Shown in pieces: positions 8,276 through 18,251 of a stretch of 64,000 nt of DNA (position 1 is its first letter; each line of letters starts with the position of its first letter). A program made the translations under genes and the position numbers. Where the stretch lies: the NCBI RefSeq assembly GCF_002753895.1, contig NZ_NJER01000002.1, positions 310,001 through 374,000 of the forward strand, read 5' to 3'. The DNA is from Halobacteriovorax sp. JY17 (lineage in GTDB: Bacteria; Bdellovibrionota; Bacteriovoracia; Bacteriovoracales; Bacteriovoracaceae). The notes beneath the pieces were generated by a model. The model was not told where the DNA came from, searched no databases, and saw nothing but the letters and a program-made list of their open reading frames with translations.

Positions 8276-8955
8276 ATAACTTTTTTAAGTAGGTGAATAA
8301 TATCTTCAGGTAATTCATCTACTGTTTCATAGGTCTTAAATAGACCTAGACCAAGCTTTGTTTTTATTGTGTCTTTGAGTTTGTATTTTTCTCTACCTAT
8401 TTCAGTATCTTCAGGCATATAAATATATTGATTCGTAATATTTAACTTATAGTAACCAAGCAATTTTCCTCTTTTTAGTTTCTCGGTCCATTCTTCTAAT
8501 GTAGTCACTGTATCTGATACAGAGGGATCAAAAATATAAGGAATTATTTTATCTTCATCTTTTACATTTAAAATAGGAGCGACGTGATGATTCCATCTTA
8601 TGCCTTTATATGAAATATCTCCAACAAGGAAAGCTTTCGCGGAAGTGAGACACATTCGATCCATGATTTTTACCATTTCATGGGCCCTTGCTTCGCAACC
8701 AACTTTCTTATAATCATATGGAATATACTTTTTAGACTTTAATAAATTGAAAATTTGATGAGCTTCTTCAATTGAGATTGTAGAAACTTCAAGCCCTTCT
8801 TCGATGTTCTTACCAAGGCCATAGTTAGTTCTTTTTGAAAAATTCAAATGAGATGAATTGAACTCTTCTTGGCTATCAAAGCACTTGTCTTCAAGAGAAG
8901 ACGCAGAGCTGGCTAGCGAGAATGTGAATAAGAGAAGCATCAATAATTTCTTCAT
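8269..8955 (-). CDS. secreted protein-glutaminase-like deamidase
   Basis: 228 residues from the ATG at 8955, which has GAGG six bases upstream; a TTG four codons earlier overlaps that ribosome site and is rejected. An N-terminal signal peptide (MKKLLMLLLFTFSLASSASS) indicates export. The core matches bacterial protein-glutaminases such as that of Chryseobacterium: GCEARAHEM with putative nucleophile Cys87, a KAFLVGD segment, RWNHHVAPIL with His124, and FDPS with Asp143, giving a Cys-His-Asp triad in the expected order. Such enzymes deamidate protein glutamines. Whether it acts on prey or host protein, or on its own envelope, is unknown. It stands alone on the minus strand. Confidence 0.72.
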   Translation of the reverse strand: MKKLLMLLLFTFSLASSASSLEDKCFDSQEEFNSSHLNFSKRTNYGLGKNIEEGLEVSTISIEEAHQIFNLLKSKKYIPYDYKKVGCEARAHEMVKIMDRMCLTSAKAFLVGDISYKGIRWNHHVAPILNVKDEDKIIPYIFDPSVSDTVTTLEEWTEKLKRGKLLGYYKLNITNQYIYMPEDTEIGREKYKLKDTIKTKLGLGLFKTYETVDELPEDIIHLLKKVIK

Positions 8956-9170
8956 AATTAACCTCAAGGTTTTGTATTATTCTAATTCATGAACCTACGA
9001 TCTTTATTGGCCTTGAAGTTATTTCAGAGGATGAATAAACTTTAGTCATTAGGTGGAATGGCCCATAAAGTTCTCGCTTTCTTCAATAATGGATCTTCTT
9101 AAGTTGTTGACTTTACTGACCTTGGGAAGTTTTATTTAGATATCTTTGATAATTAGCCGATAATATTACT

Positions 9171-10226
9171 ATGAAATATATGCAACTGAGAAATCTATTT
9201 ATTTTAGCAGCGATCTTGAACTTTACTTCATGTATAGCACCAAAGGGAATGTCTAGTGACATCATTGGCGCTCCATCTGATGGAAGTAATAAACCCTATA
9301 TTCCAAGTTCTGAAGAGATAAGGGATTACATAGAGCCGGAGGCATCTGACTATGTGGAGTCTTCTCCAGAAGTTGGAGGAGGGGCAGGTGGAACAGAGGT
9401 TTGTCAGGGAATCCTTGTGGATGAAAAGGGTAAGGAACTTGTTATGCCTAAAATCTCTCCAAAGGGTTGGAAGGATGAGTGGTCAAAGAAAGTTATTAGC
9501 GTTTTAGAAACAAAGAAAGAAATATCAGATTCAATGCTCAAGGATTCCGATTTAATTAATAAGAAATCACTTAGTAAGCTAAGTTGTAATGGTTATAAAT
9601 TTGCGACTCCGAATGAGAGAAAGAGGTTTTGGATCACCTTTATCGCAGCAATGACTTATGCGGAAAGTGATTTGAATGCTAAGACAACCTATAAAGAAAA
9701 GAACGGAACGATATCAGCTGGTCTATTACAAATTGATTATCATAATGCCAATGCTTATTGCTCTGAATCGAGATCAATGGGGAGGAAGTTCACTCATAAA
9801 GATATGTTAAATGCAGATCTCAATTTAGAGTGTGGAATACATATTCTTCAGCAGCAACTAACTGCAAGAAGACCTCAGGCAATGAGAAAGCAGGGGAAGG
9901 GTAATCTCTTTGTTGAAAGATCATGGGGGGATAGTACTAATTGGTCTGTTTTAAAGCTTGGTCTTGGGGGTAATACTAAGGTCATTAATCAATTTAAAAA
10001 ACATTTATCCCAGATGCCTTTTTGTTCAAGAAAAGAAGCTCTGCCAAGAAAGCTCTCGAGTGAGGGATGTAGTGATGGTAAGGATGTATGTGTAAGTGAT
10101 GTTGTTGTTGGTGAAATGAAGAGCCGGTGCTTAGGAATAAATGACTCAAAGATGGTCAAGATTAATGAGGCCGTAGAAGATAGCAGTAGTGCAGCACAGG
10201 ACTCGGGAAAAGATATTCAGAAGTAA
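9171..10226 (+). CDS. lipoprotein with lytic-transglycosylase-like domain
   Basis: 351 residues. The signal peptide ends in lipobox FTSC (lipidated Cys21), so it is an outer- or inner-membrane lipoprotein. Residues about 25-75 are a flexible Ser/Glu/Pro/Gly-rich spacer. The domain at about 140-285 has the lysozyme/SLT pattern: AMTYAESDLNA (candidate catalytic Glu165), SAGLLQIDYHNA, and LNLECGIHIL. A C-terminal extension has several cysteines and an Asp/Ser-rich tail. Expected activity is cleavage of peptidoglycan glycan strands. Two ATGs (9171, 9180) are possible starts. Two small hairpins follow before groES. Family assignment is good, substrate unproven. Confidence 0.75.
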   Translation: MKYMQLRNLFILAAILNFTSCIAPKGMSSDIIGAPSDGSNKPYIPSSEEIRDYIEPEASDYVESSPEVGGGAGGTEVCQGILVDEKGKELVMPKISPKGWKDEWSKKVISVLETKKEISDSMLKDSDLINKKSLSKLSCNGYKFATPNERKRFWITFIAAMTYAESDLNAKTTYKEKNGTISAGLLQIDYHNANAYCSESRSMGRKFTHKDMLNADLNLECGIHILQQQLTARRPQAMRKQGKGNLFVERSWGDSTNWSVLKLGLGGNTKVINQFKKHLSQMPFCSRKEALPRKLSSEGCSDGKDVCVSDVVVGEMKSRCLGINDSKMVKINEAVEDSSSAAQDSGKDIQK

Positions 10227-10245
10227 TTTACCCAGCCTCATTTTT

Positions 10246-10268
10246 GACGATGCTTGCTTTGCGTCGTC
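10246..10268. other. hairpin downstream of transglycosylase gene
   Basis: An 8-bp stem with one G-T pair (GACGATGC with GCGTCGTC, 7-base loop) starts 19 bases after the stop. No T-tract follows. A second small stem (AGAGCC/GGCTCT) is at 10304-10322. These may end the upstream transcript or be part of the groES upstream region. Confidence 0.4.
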
Positions 10269-10375
10269 ATATCCATAAAATTAGTAGTTTAACTATCCTA
10301 GGCAGAGCCTCTAGAGGGCTCTCTATTTGTTTACGCTAGTCTCAATACCTTTTTTTTCATTTTTTTTGACTGCTA

Positions 10376-10408
10376 CCCTTGACGGTGTTTCAATCAATAC
10401 CATTTTAT
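10376..10408 (+). promoter_or_regulatory. candidate heat-shock (sigma-32-like) promoter of groESL
   Basis: CCCTTGAC at 10376-10383 followed, with a 13-base spacer counted from CTTGACG, by TACCATTT resembles the sigma-32 pattern CTTGAAA/CCCCATNT. The same bases can also be read as a sigma-70 TTGACG with an imperfect -10. No CIRCE repeat (TTAGCACTC-N9-GAGTGCTAA) is present, so HrcA control is not indicated here. Confidence 0.5.
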
Positions 10409-10453
10409 GCAAGTAAAAATTTACTAGATATATAAAACCTTTAAGGAGGAGTT

Positions 10454-10741
10454 ATGCAAGTGAGACCACTTCAAGACAGAGTACTTGTTAAGAGATTAGA
10501 GGAAGAAACTAAGACTGCTGGAGGAATCATTATTCCTGATAATCACGCAGAAAAACCAGTTCAAGGAGAAATCGTTTCTGTTGGTCCAGGTTATAGAAAG
10601 GAAGACGGATCATTTAGAGCTCTTGATGTGAAAGCTGGTGATAAAGTTCTTTTTGGAAAATACGCAGGAACTGACGTTAAAGTTGAAGGCATAGATTTTT
10701 TAATTATGAAAGAAGACGACATCCTTGGTGTTCTTCAGTAA
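10454..10741 (+). CDS. groES: co-chaperonin GroES
   Basis: 95 residues, standard length. [27 protein letters not shown] contains the mobile loop that docks on GroEL, followed by [12 protein letters not shown] and [16 protein letters not shown], typical of the seven-membered lid. AAGGAGGAG lies a few bases upstream of the ATG, a strong ribosome site. It is the first gene of the groES-groEL operon, with 36 bases to groEL. Confidence 0.97.
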   Translation: MQVRPLQDRVLVKRLEEETKTAGGIIIPDNHAEKPVQGEIVSVGPGYRKEDGSFRALDVKAGDKVLFGKYAGTDVKVEGIDFLIMKEDDILGVLQ

Positions 10742-10774
10742 GAAATAATAACTCAATCTTTTTTAGGAGATTAA

Positions 10775-12424
<1,650 letters not shown>

Positions 12425-12460
12425 TCACGCCGATAAAGCTTAAGAGATTAAATATTACAG

Positions 12461-12489
12461 AAGGCCACCTATATGGGTGGCCTTTTTCG
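12461..12489 (+). terminator. rho-independent terminator of groESL
   Basis: A 9-bp stem (AAGGCCACC with GGTGGCCTT) with a 6-base loop is followed by TTT on the plus strand. Confidence 0.92.
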
Positions 12490-12639
12490 TTTTTGAAGAC
12501 AATATTAAATATTGAGCATAGACTTTAAGACAATGAAATTTTTATTTTTTTAAGATCTTTATTTGATGTTCTGTGTTGCAGGGTCTATTTTGAGGGATAG
12601 CAAAAGCAACTATTGTCGTCTCAATAGAAAAGTTGGTAA

Positions 12640-14403
12640 ATGAAATCATTTATAAAAGTTAGATATATTCTCTTAGGTAAGTTTCTCAAAGATTCTATTA
12701 GTGAGGATAGAACGTATTTCGCATTAACTTTGATTGTTGGACTTTTGTCGGCGTTGGTTGTTATTGCTCTACACCACGGTGTTCTTCTTTTGAGAGAGGT
12801 CCTTCATACGTCAGGAACATTCACTTGGGAGAGCTTTCTCTATGGTGGAGTGGCCATTTTTGTTTCAGGTTGGCTAACTACTAGAAAACTCCCTTGGACA
12901 GCAGGTTCAGGTATCCCAAATGTGAGAATTGCTCTTGCTGTTTTTCATGGAAAGATTTCATTGAAAGATACTGTTGGTAAATTCTTCACATCACTTCTCT
13001 CTCTAGGTTCTGGTGTATCCCTTGGACTTGAAGGCCCCGCTGTCGCAACATCGGCAGGTCTAGGATCTTTTTTAGGAAATTACTTTTCACTTTCAAAGAA
13101 GCGAGTTCAAGCGCTTGTTGCTGTGGGAAGTGCTAGTGGGGTGGCGGCAGCTTTTCATACTCCAATTTCAGCAGTTGTCTTCACACTCGAAGAGGTTGTG
13201 GGGGATTTGAACGCAAAAATTCTTGGTTCAATTATCATCTCAAGTGTTATTGCTGTTGTGACTTCACAAATGCTTACAAATACGACGGAAGTTTTTCAAG
13301 AGGTTCATTATAGGTTAACGGATCACAGAGAGCTGATTTTCTATCTAGTCATTGGACTTGCGGCCTCTGTTGTTGGACCAATTTGGATGAACTCTGTTCT
13401 TAAACTTAGAGAGTTTAATCAAAAATTCATGAATAACCACAAACTGACTTTCATTATGATTGCTTTTTGTTGTGTTGGTCTATTAAGTCAAATACATCCA
13501 GGAGTAATTGGAAGTGGTAGTGGAACACTTGAAGGGACTCTGCTTTCTTTAATTCTAGATCCAAAAATCCTTATTACTCTATTTATTCTAAAATTTATTT
13601 CCACTTCAATTTGTTATTCAAGCGGAATGAGTGGTGGTCTTTTTATGCCAACACTTTTTATGGGGGCAACTCTTGGAAGCTTCATAGGGGTTTCTTGCTC
13701 ATATTTCTTCCCTGAGGTTACTAGTGTGAGTGGAGCCTATGCTCTCGTTGGAATGGGGGCATTCTTTGCTGTAGTTATTCGGGCACCATTTACTTCAATC
13801 TTAATGGTTTTTGAGTTAACTAGAGATTACAATATTATGTTACCTCTTATGATTGCTAATATAACGGCCTATGTAATTTCTGCAAAAATTGAACATAAAT
13901 CAATCTATGAAAAAATTTCTGAGCAAGATGGTATCCACCTCCCTAGTCACGATGATAATGAAATTCTTGAGTCCCTGACAGTTGAAGACGCTATGGAGCA
14001 CAATGTAATCAGCTTAAATTCATCACTTACTCTTATTGAAGCTTATAAAGGTATAAGAAAGGAGAGTATATCGGGTTATCCAATTTTAAAGAACGGAAGA
14101 CTTATTGGAATGATTGCTAAGTCTGATATGAGTATGGCCATTGGGAGAAAAGAATTTCAAAAGAAGTTAGAAGAGCTCTGTGAAAAGAAAGTCATTAAAA
14201 TCTACCCAGATCAATCTCTACTCGTCGCTTTTCATAGACTTAAGAGATTTCAAATATCTAGACTTCCTGTTGTGAGCAGGCTTGATGACAAACGTCTTGT
14301 AGGTGTTATTACTGCTCAAGATATTGTTCAAAAGTTTGGCTATGAGCTTACAGAGTCTACTAAAGAAGAAGATCAGATAATAGAAGATCTTGAAATTACT
14401 TAA
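12640..14403 (+). CDS. ClC-family chloride channel/antiporter with CBS domains
   Basis: 587 residues. The ClC core (about 20-420) shows GSGIPNVR (selectivity Ser), GLEGPAVATSAGLGS containing the gating glutamate, and GGLFMPTLFMGATLGS corresponding to the GxFxP motif. About ten hydrophobic helices are visible. The C-terminus (about 445-570) carries two CBS domains, the first beginning VEDAMEHNVISL and the second QSLLVAFHRLKRFQISRLPVV, which usually bind adenine nucleotides and tune transport. Bacterial relatives include both Cl-/H+ exchangers and channels. Alone downstream of the groEL terminator. Family certain, transport mode not. Confidence 0.93.
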   Translation: MKSFIKVRYILLGKFLKDSISEDRTYFALTLIVGLLSALVVIALHHGVLLLREVLHTSGTFTWESFLYGGVAIFVSGWLTTRKLPWTAGSGIPNVRIALAVFHGKISLKDTVGKFFTSLLSLGSGVSLGLEGPAVATSAGLGSFLGNYFSLSKKRVQALVAVGSASGVAAAFHTPISAVVFTLEEVVGDLNAKILGSIIISSVIAVVTSQMLTNTTEVFQEVHYRLTDHRELIFYLVIGLAASVVGPIWMNSVLKLREFNQKFMNNHKLTFIMIAFCCVGLLSQIHPGVIGSGSGTLEGTLLSLILDPKILITLFILKFISTSICYSSGMSGGLFMPTLFMGATLGSFIGVSCSYFFPEVTSVSGAYALVGMGAFFAVVIRAPFTSILMVFELTRDYNIMLPLMIANITAYVISAKIEHKSIYEKISEQDGIHLPSHDDNEILESLTVEDAMEHNVISLNSSLTLIEAYKGIRKESISGYPILKNGRLIGMIAKSDMSMAIGRKEFQKKLEELCEKKVIKIYPDQSLLVAFHRLKRFQISRLPVVSRLDDKRLVGVITAQDIVQKFGYELTESTKEEDQIIEDLEIT

Positions 14404-14506
14404 ATTTAGTTTTCTAAAAATTGAGCTTCTAAACAAATTATTTACAAATAAATAACGGAGAGATAGGTTCCTTAATACTAAAATCTAGTTAACAAAGGAA
14501 CCCTCA

Positions 14507-15208
14507 ATGAAATCTATGTTCTTGGTGTTGCTCTCTGCAATTTCAATCTCATCATTTGCCCAATTTAAAAGTGAAGATAGTGCTGCAATTAATGTTGCAG
14601 GCGGAAATACAGATTTAAAAACATATACATTTAAATCTGATAATAGTTATACCGTTTCAAAATCAACTTACAAGTTTCTTGGAATGTATCACTATGGTGA
14701 ATCAGACTCTGTAAGAAGTGCTGAAAACTGGGAGCTTGGTCTTAGATATGATTATGCCTTTTTTCCTGAAACAGGAATGTATGTAGGTGAGCTTGTGGAA
14801 GCGGATCGCTTTGCTGGGTATGATAGAAGATATAACTCAGATCTAGGTGCAACACATATTTTTTATAAGTCTGATTCAGCATTACTAGTCGGAGAGGCAG
14901 GTCTTAGATATACAATTGAAAAGCCACTAACTTCTGAAGAAGACAAGAAAGACTTTAAAGGTCGTCTATACGTCGAAATTTCTGAAACATTAAAAGAGAA
15001 TGTGAAAGGAAAGTTTTGGGTTGAATACCTTCCAAACTTTTCAGAAGGAAAAGATTACTTAGTGAGTCTAGAGCCATCTTTAATTGTAACTCTTTCAAAA
15101 ACATTCTCAATGAAAACTGCTTACCTATGGAAATATGATAATGTTCCACCTACAGGGAAAAGTAAGTACGACTATAATTATACTCTTTCGCTAATTGCAA
15201 ATTTTTAG
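14507..15208 (+). CDS. DUF481-family outer-membrane beta-barrel protein
   Basis: 233 residues. A signal peptide (cleavage near SSFAQ) precedes alternating amphipathic strands. The pattern INVAGGNTDLKTY, WELGLRYDYAFF and SDLGATHIFYKSD, and a final aromatic residue (LIANF) ending the last strand, fit the DUF481/YdiY salt-induced outer-membrane family. The ATG has AAAGGAACC upstream. The MscS gene follows after 8 bases, so the two are likely cotranscribed, consistent with an osmotic role. Function of the family is poorly defined. Confidence 0.78.
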   Translation: MKSMFLVLLSAISISSFAQFKSEDSAAINVAGGNTDLKTYTFKSDNSYTVSKSTYKFLGMYHYGESDSVRSAENWELGLRYDYAFFPETGMYVGELVEADRFAGYDRRYNSDLGATHIFYKSDSALLVGEAGLRYTIEKPLTSEEDKKDFKGRLYVEISETLKENVKGKFWVEYLPNFSEGKDYLVSLEPSLIVTLSKTFSMKTAYLWKYDNVPPTGKSKYDYNYTLSLIANF

Positions 15209-15216
15209 GAGATAGA

Positions 15217-16041
15217 ATGAATATTTCAACAGATTCAATTCAAAAATTACTAATGGAAAAAGCGGTCGTTTTAGCTCCTAAAATCTTGCTTGCTCTCGTT
15301 ACTCTTGTCGTTGGGCTCTATATTGCTGGAATGCTAGGAAGACTTTTTGCGAAAGGGTTGCAAAAGAAGAGAATTGATACTGCTGTATCACATTTTCTAA
15401 GTGGTATTGTTAGCATTTGTTTAAAAGCCGCAGTCTGCCTTTCTTTCCTAGGTATTTTAGGAGTTCAGACAACTTCTTTCATTGCCGTACTAGGATCCGT
15501 CGGTCTTGCCTTTGGTTTAGCTCTTCAAGGAAGTTTATCAAATCTTGCGGGTGGAGTTCTTCTTATCATCTTAAAGCCATTTAGAGCTGGTGATGTAATT
15601 GAAGCACAAGGTTGTATTGGAAAAGTAGAGTCGATTACAATTGTATACACAAAGCTTAGAACTCCAGATAATAGAATTCTTACAATTCCAAATGGTCCAC
15701 TTGCTAATGGTGTTATTAATAATATCACTTCTCAATCAACGAGAAGAGTCGACTTCACTTTTGGTGTAGGCTATGGAGATGATCTTAAAAAGGCTAAAGA
15801 AGTTATCTTAAATACAATAAAGAACGACCCAAGAGTTATTTCAGAACCTGCGGAGCCGTTTATTGCAGTTTCGGCCCTTGCTGATAGTAGTGTCAACTTT
15901 GTCGTTCGTGTTTGGACAAAGAGTGAAGACTACTGGGGAGTTCACTTTGATGGAATAGAAAATGTAAAAATTGCTCTTGATGAGAATGGAATAAGTATCC
16001 CATTTCCTCAAAGAGATGTTCACGTCATCAAAGATTTATAA
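15217..16041 (+). CDS. mscS: MscS-family small-conductance mechanosensitive channel
   Basis: 274 residues, close to E. coli MscS. There are two or three N-terminal helices, then the pore helix with regularly spaced Ala/Gly (VGLAFGLALQGSLSNLAGGVLL), the beta domain FRAGDVIEAQGCIGKVESI and TIPNGPLANGVINN, and the C-terminal cytoplasmic alpha/beta cage. It opens on membrane tension to release solutes after hypo-osmotic shock. The gene is 8 bases downstream of the DUF481 barrel gene with RBS TTAGGAGATAG, and ends in a strong terminator. Confidence 0.95.
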   Translation: MNISTDSIQKLLMEKAVVLAPKILLALVTLVVGLYIAGMLGRLFAKGLQKKRIDTAVSHFLSGIVSICLKAAVCLSFLGILGVQTTSFIAVLGSVGLAFGLALQGSLSNLAGGVLLIILKPFRAGDVIEAQGCIGKVESITIVYTKLRTPDNRILTIPNGPLANGVINNITSQSTRRVDFTFGVGYGDDLKKAKEVILNTIKNDPRVISEPAEPFIAVSALADSSVNFVVRVWTKSEDYWGVHFDGIENVKIALDENGISIPFPQRDVHVIKDL

Positions 16042-16048
16042 TTTACCT

Positions 16049-16078
16049 TAAGGCCCATTTTTTTGGGCCTTAATTTTT
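16049..16078 (+). terminator. rho-independent terminator after mscS
   Basis: Stem TAAGGCCCA with TGGGCCTTA around a T6 loop, followed by ATTTTT on the plus strand. It overlaps the last codons of the convergent gene on the minus strand. Confidence 0.88.
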
Positions 16079-16855
16079 GAACCAGCAAGCGGGCCTACTT
16101 CCTACGGAATTTTCACAGACCCATTGTTCTAAGCTTGAAAAATCATTTATACATTTCCCGCTTTCAAAAATAGTATCGAGTCTACACTGGGCATCGGGAT
16201 AGCTTTTTAGAATACTCCCATTTGGATTTACCTTGCTTGGAGTTTCTAAGCTTAAGTTAGGAGTATCTCTGTATAAGTATTTAATGACGTGTGAAAAGCT
16301 GATCGCAGCTTTTGCACTATTTAAGCAGTATTTATTTTCGTTACACTGATTTTCAATTTTATGGCTCAATTTGATTTCCTCTCCTTGGTGAGGAAAGCTT
16401 GTAAAGTATCTTTTTAGGCAATGGGCCCCTGCAAAGTAATCGGCTTGTCCTTCTGCACTTCCCCATGCATAGAGTTCAAGTGAGTTCATAGGAGTACCAC
16501 CCAAGAGATGGCCAACTTCGTGACAAACTATAAATGCCCAGCCGTATTCATTGAGACCTGGGATTCGGGCCATTCCGCCCCAGAAATTTAGCGAATAAAG
16601 GAGAGGATTATCATCGTGGGCCCAAGCGCTAAAATAACTTACATTCCAGTCAGCATTAAAGTCGACAAGAATTCCTTGGGCCGCAAACTCGCTACTATAG
16701 AGAGATTCAACTCTGTTAATAACTGTATGAAATAAATCTTCCGTAATTGTTGATGTCGTAGGGTCGCTTGGAAGAATCTCATATCTAGATCTATCGGCCT
16801 CTGACCAAGAGAGTAGAGAGTGAAAAAATAGTGTAAGTACTAGTAATAACTTCAT
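16070..16855 (-). CDS. secreted HExxH putative zinc metalloprotease
   Basis: 261 residues from the ATG at 16855; an in-frame ATG three codons earlier is too close to the AAGG ribosome site. An N-terminal signal peptide ends near LLSWS. HEVGHLLGG is a zinc-binding HExxH helix with the following glycines. About 25 residues on, EGQADYFAG fits the ExxAD pattern that supplies the third ligand in gluzincin-type proteases such as M48. Six or more cysteines in the C-terminal half may form disulfides in the periplasm or outside. Substrate unknown. The gene is convergent with mscS and shares its terminator. Confidence 0.65.
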   Translation of the reverse strand: MKLLLVLTLFFHSLLSWSEADRSRYEILPSDPTTSTITEDLFHTVINRVESLYSSEFAAQGILVDFNADWNVSYFSAWAHDDNPLLYSLNFWGGMARIPGLNEYGWAFIVCHEVGHLLGGTPMNSLELYAWGSAEGQADYFAGAHCLKRYFTSFPHQGEEIKLSHKIENQCNENKYCLNSAKAAISFSHVIKYLYRDTPNLSLETPSKVNPNGSILKSYPDAQCRLDTIFESGKCINDFSSLEQWVCENSVGSRPACWFKN

Positions 16856-17006
16856 AATTATCATTACCTTGCAGCGGAGAGCTTTAAAATAGGAAGAGTG
16901 ATTTTTTCATACTTTTGTTGCGCTATGTCTAATTAGGAGAAACTAGATAGATGACGAATTTAATCAAAAGGACTAGTATGTAGCCTTAATTTCATAAGGA
17001 ATAATA

Positions 17007-17762
17007 ATGGAAGACAAGAACCAAGAGATCAATACGCCAGTTGATCCTTCAGTAGAAAAATTGAATAAAATTAAGAAAGAGTTACTTTCATGGATATATA
17101 TAATCGTGACTGTATTTGCTTTTAAGTCGTCATTCTTTGAACCAAACCATATTCCTTCTGGTTCTCTTTTACCTACAAATGCAATCGGAGATTTTATTCT
17201 CGTTAATAAAATGTCTTATGGGTTTAAGCTACCTTATTCCGATTTATTTGGAGACCCAATCTATCTATCAAAGCCATCTGATCCAAAGCGTGGAGATATT
17301 GTAGTTTTTAGATATCCAAGAGATCGTAATATTCTCTATGTAAAAAGAGTTATTGGCCTTCCTGGCGATGAGGTTGAAGTTTATAATAATAAAGTTTATC
17401 TAAACGGAAAGTTGATTGAAACAAAGCCGGTTGATAAAGAAAAATACATCGAATTATTTGATGATAAATTTGATAAGAAAGGTATCGAGTTCGAAGAAGT
17501 TACTCTCGATGGAAAAACTTTTGTGACGGCCGTGAATAATAGTATGCCTTACCACCTTAACATTCCAAAGGTAACAGTTGATAAGGGCCATTTCTTTATG
17601 ATGGGTGATAATAGAGACTATTCAAGTGATTCAAGAGTTTGGGGTTTTGTACCTTTTGGTCATATCCGCGGAAGAGCAATGTTTGTTTGGTTTAATATGG
17701 TCTACCCATGGTCAAAAGAGCCATTTCATTTTAGACCATGGAGAATTGGAACGCTTCTCTAG
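17007..17762 (+). CDS. lepB: signal peptidase I
   Basis: 251 residues. One N-terminal membrane helix (about 27-45), then the catalytic box IPSGSLLPTNAIGDFILV with Ser53 as nucleophile; the residue after it is Leu rather than the common Met. RYPRDRNILYVKRVIGLPGDEV contains the general base Lys113, and GDNRDYSSDSRVWGFVP is box E. It releases exported proteins from their signal peptides at the periplasmic face; many exported proteins in this window would be its substrates. The stop codon TAG shares the palindrome CTAG with the stop of the convergent gene. Confidence 0.94.
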   Translation: MEDKNQEINTPVDPSVEKLNKIKKELLSWIYIIVTVFAFKSSFFEPNHIPSGSLLPTNAIGDFILVNKMSYGFKLPYSDLFGDPIYLSKPSDPKRGDIVVFRYPRDRNILYVKRVIGLPGDEVEVYNNKVYLNGKLIETKPVDKEKYIELFDDKFDKKGIEFEEVTLDGKTFVTAVNNSMPYHLNIPKVTVDKGHFFMMGDNRDYSSDSRVWGFVPFGHIRGRAMFVWFNMVYPWSKEPFHFRPWRIGTLL

Positions 17763-18052
17763 CCTCTAGTTCTTTCTTCGAGCTCAGAGATGAGCTCGGA
17801 GGTATCAATACCTTTTAAAAGATCGGCCTTATCCTTTTCTAAGTAATTACTTGTCTTTCGTATGCCTGCTAAGTAGAGCAATGAGAAGTATTGTTTCCTA
17901 TCTAGAGCATAACCACCAAGTTTTGGGTAGAGATCTTCATGAGTCATTTTGAGCTTCACAATAAGATCATTTGGGTTAAGCCCTGCTCTAGAAGAGTACA
18001 TAAAGAGAGTGCTCTGGGGCACTATAAATATTTCTTTGATTTCATTATTCAT
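17759..18052 (-). CDS. small protein of unknown function
   Basis: 97 residues, mixed charge, no signal peptide or membrane segment, not recognised. LYPKLGGYALDRKQYFSLLYLAGI and a Glu/Lys-rich C-terminus suggest a compact helical protein. It is convergent with lepB, overlapping by 4 bases at a shared CTAG, and divergent from the B12 operon upstream. Real coding is supported by normal codon usage and the tight convergent junction. Confidence 0.6.
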   Translation of the reverse strand: MNNEIKEIFIVPQSTLFMYSSRAGLNPNDLIVKLKMTHEDLYPKLGGYALDRKQYFSLLYLAGIRKTSNYLEKDKADLLKGIDTSELISELEERTRG

Positions 18053-18084
18053 AATGACTATATAGATAAAAATTGATTAAGTGA

Positions 18085-18238
18085 AAAGCGACAAGGTTTA
18101 AATGGTAAAAATAACTTGATCTATGGCCCTTAAGTTCATAGTCTAAGTTTTTTAACGACAATTTATGTGAAGCTAGTGAAATTCTAGCGCTGTCCAGCAA
18201 CGGTAAAGCCCGATCCATTCTTTGTTACGAACAATCCC
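18085..18238 (+). promoter_or_regulatory. cobalamin (B12) riboswitch
   Basis: The leader contains the conserved core of the class: GAAGCTAGTGAAATTCTAG at 18170-18188, then CGCTGTCCAGCAACGGTAA, corresponding to the family consensus (GAAGCNGGTG..AATCC..RCTGNCCCGCNACGGTAA, B12 box included). The ribosome site AAGGAGGA of the receptor gene lies about 10 bases after the modelled 3' end. Control is therefore probably by occlusion of translation initiation when adenosylcobalamin binds. The 5' boundary is estimated; the core is clear. Confidence 0.85.
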
Positions 18239-18251
18239 TAAGGAGGAGCTT

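Noticed and set aside
10227-10453. CIRCE element before groES
   Set aside because: No TTAGCACTC/GAGTGCTAA pair is present.
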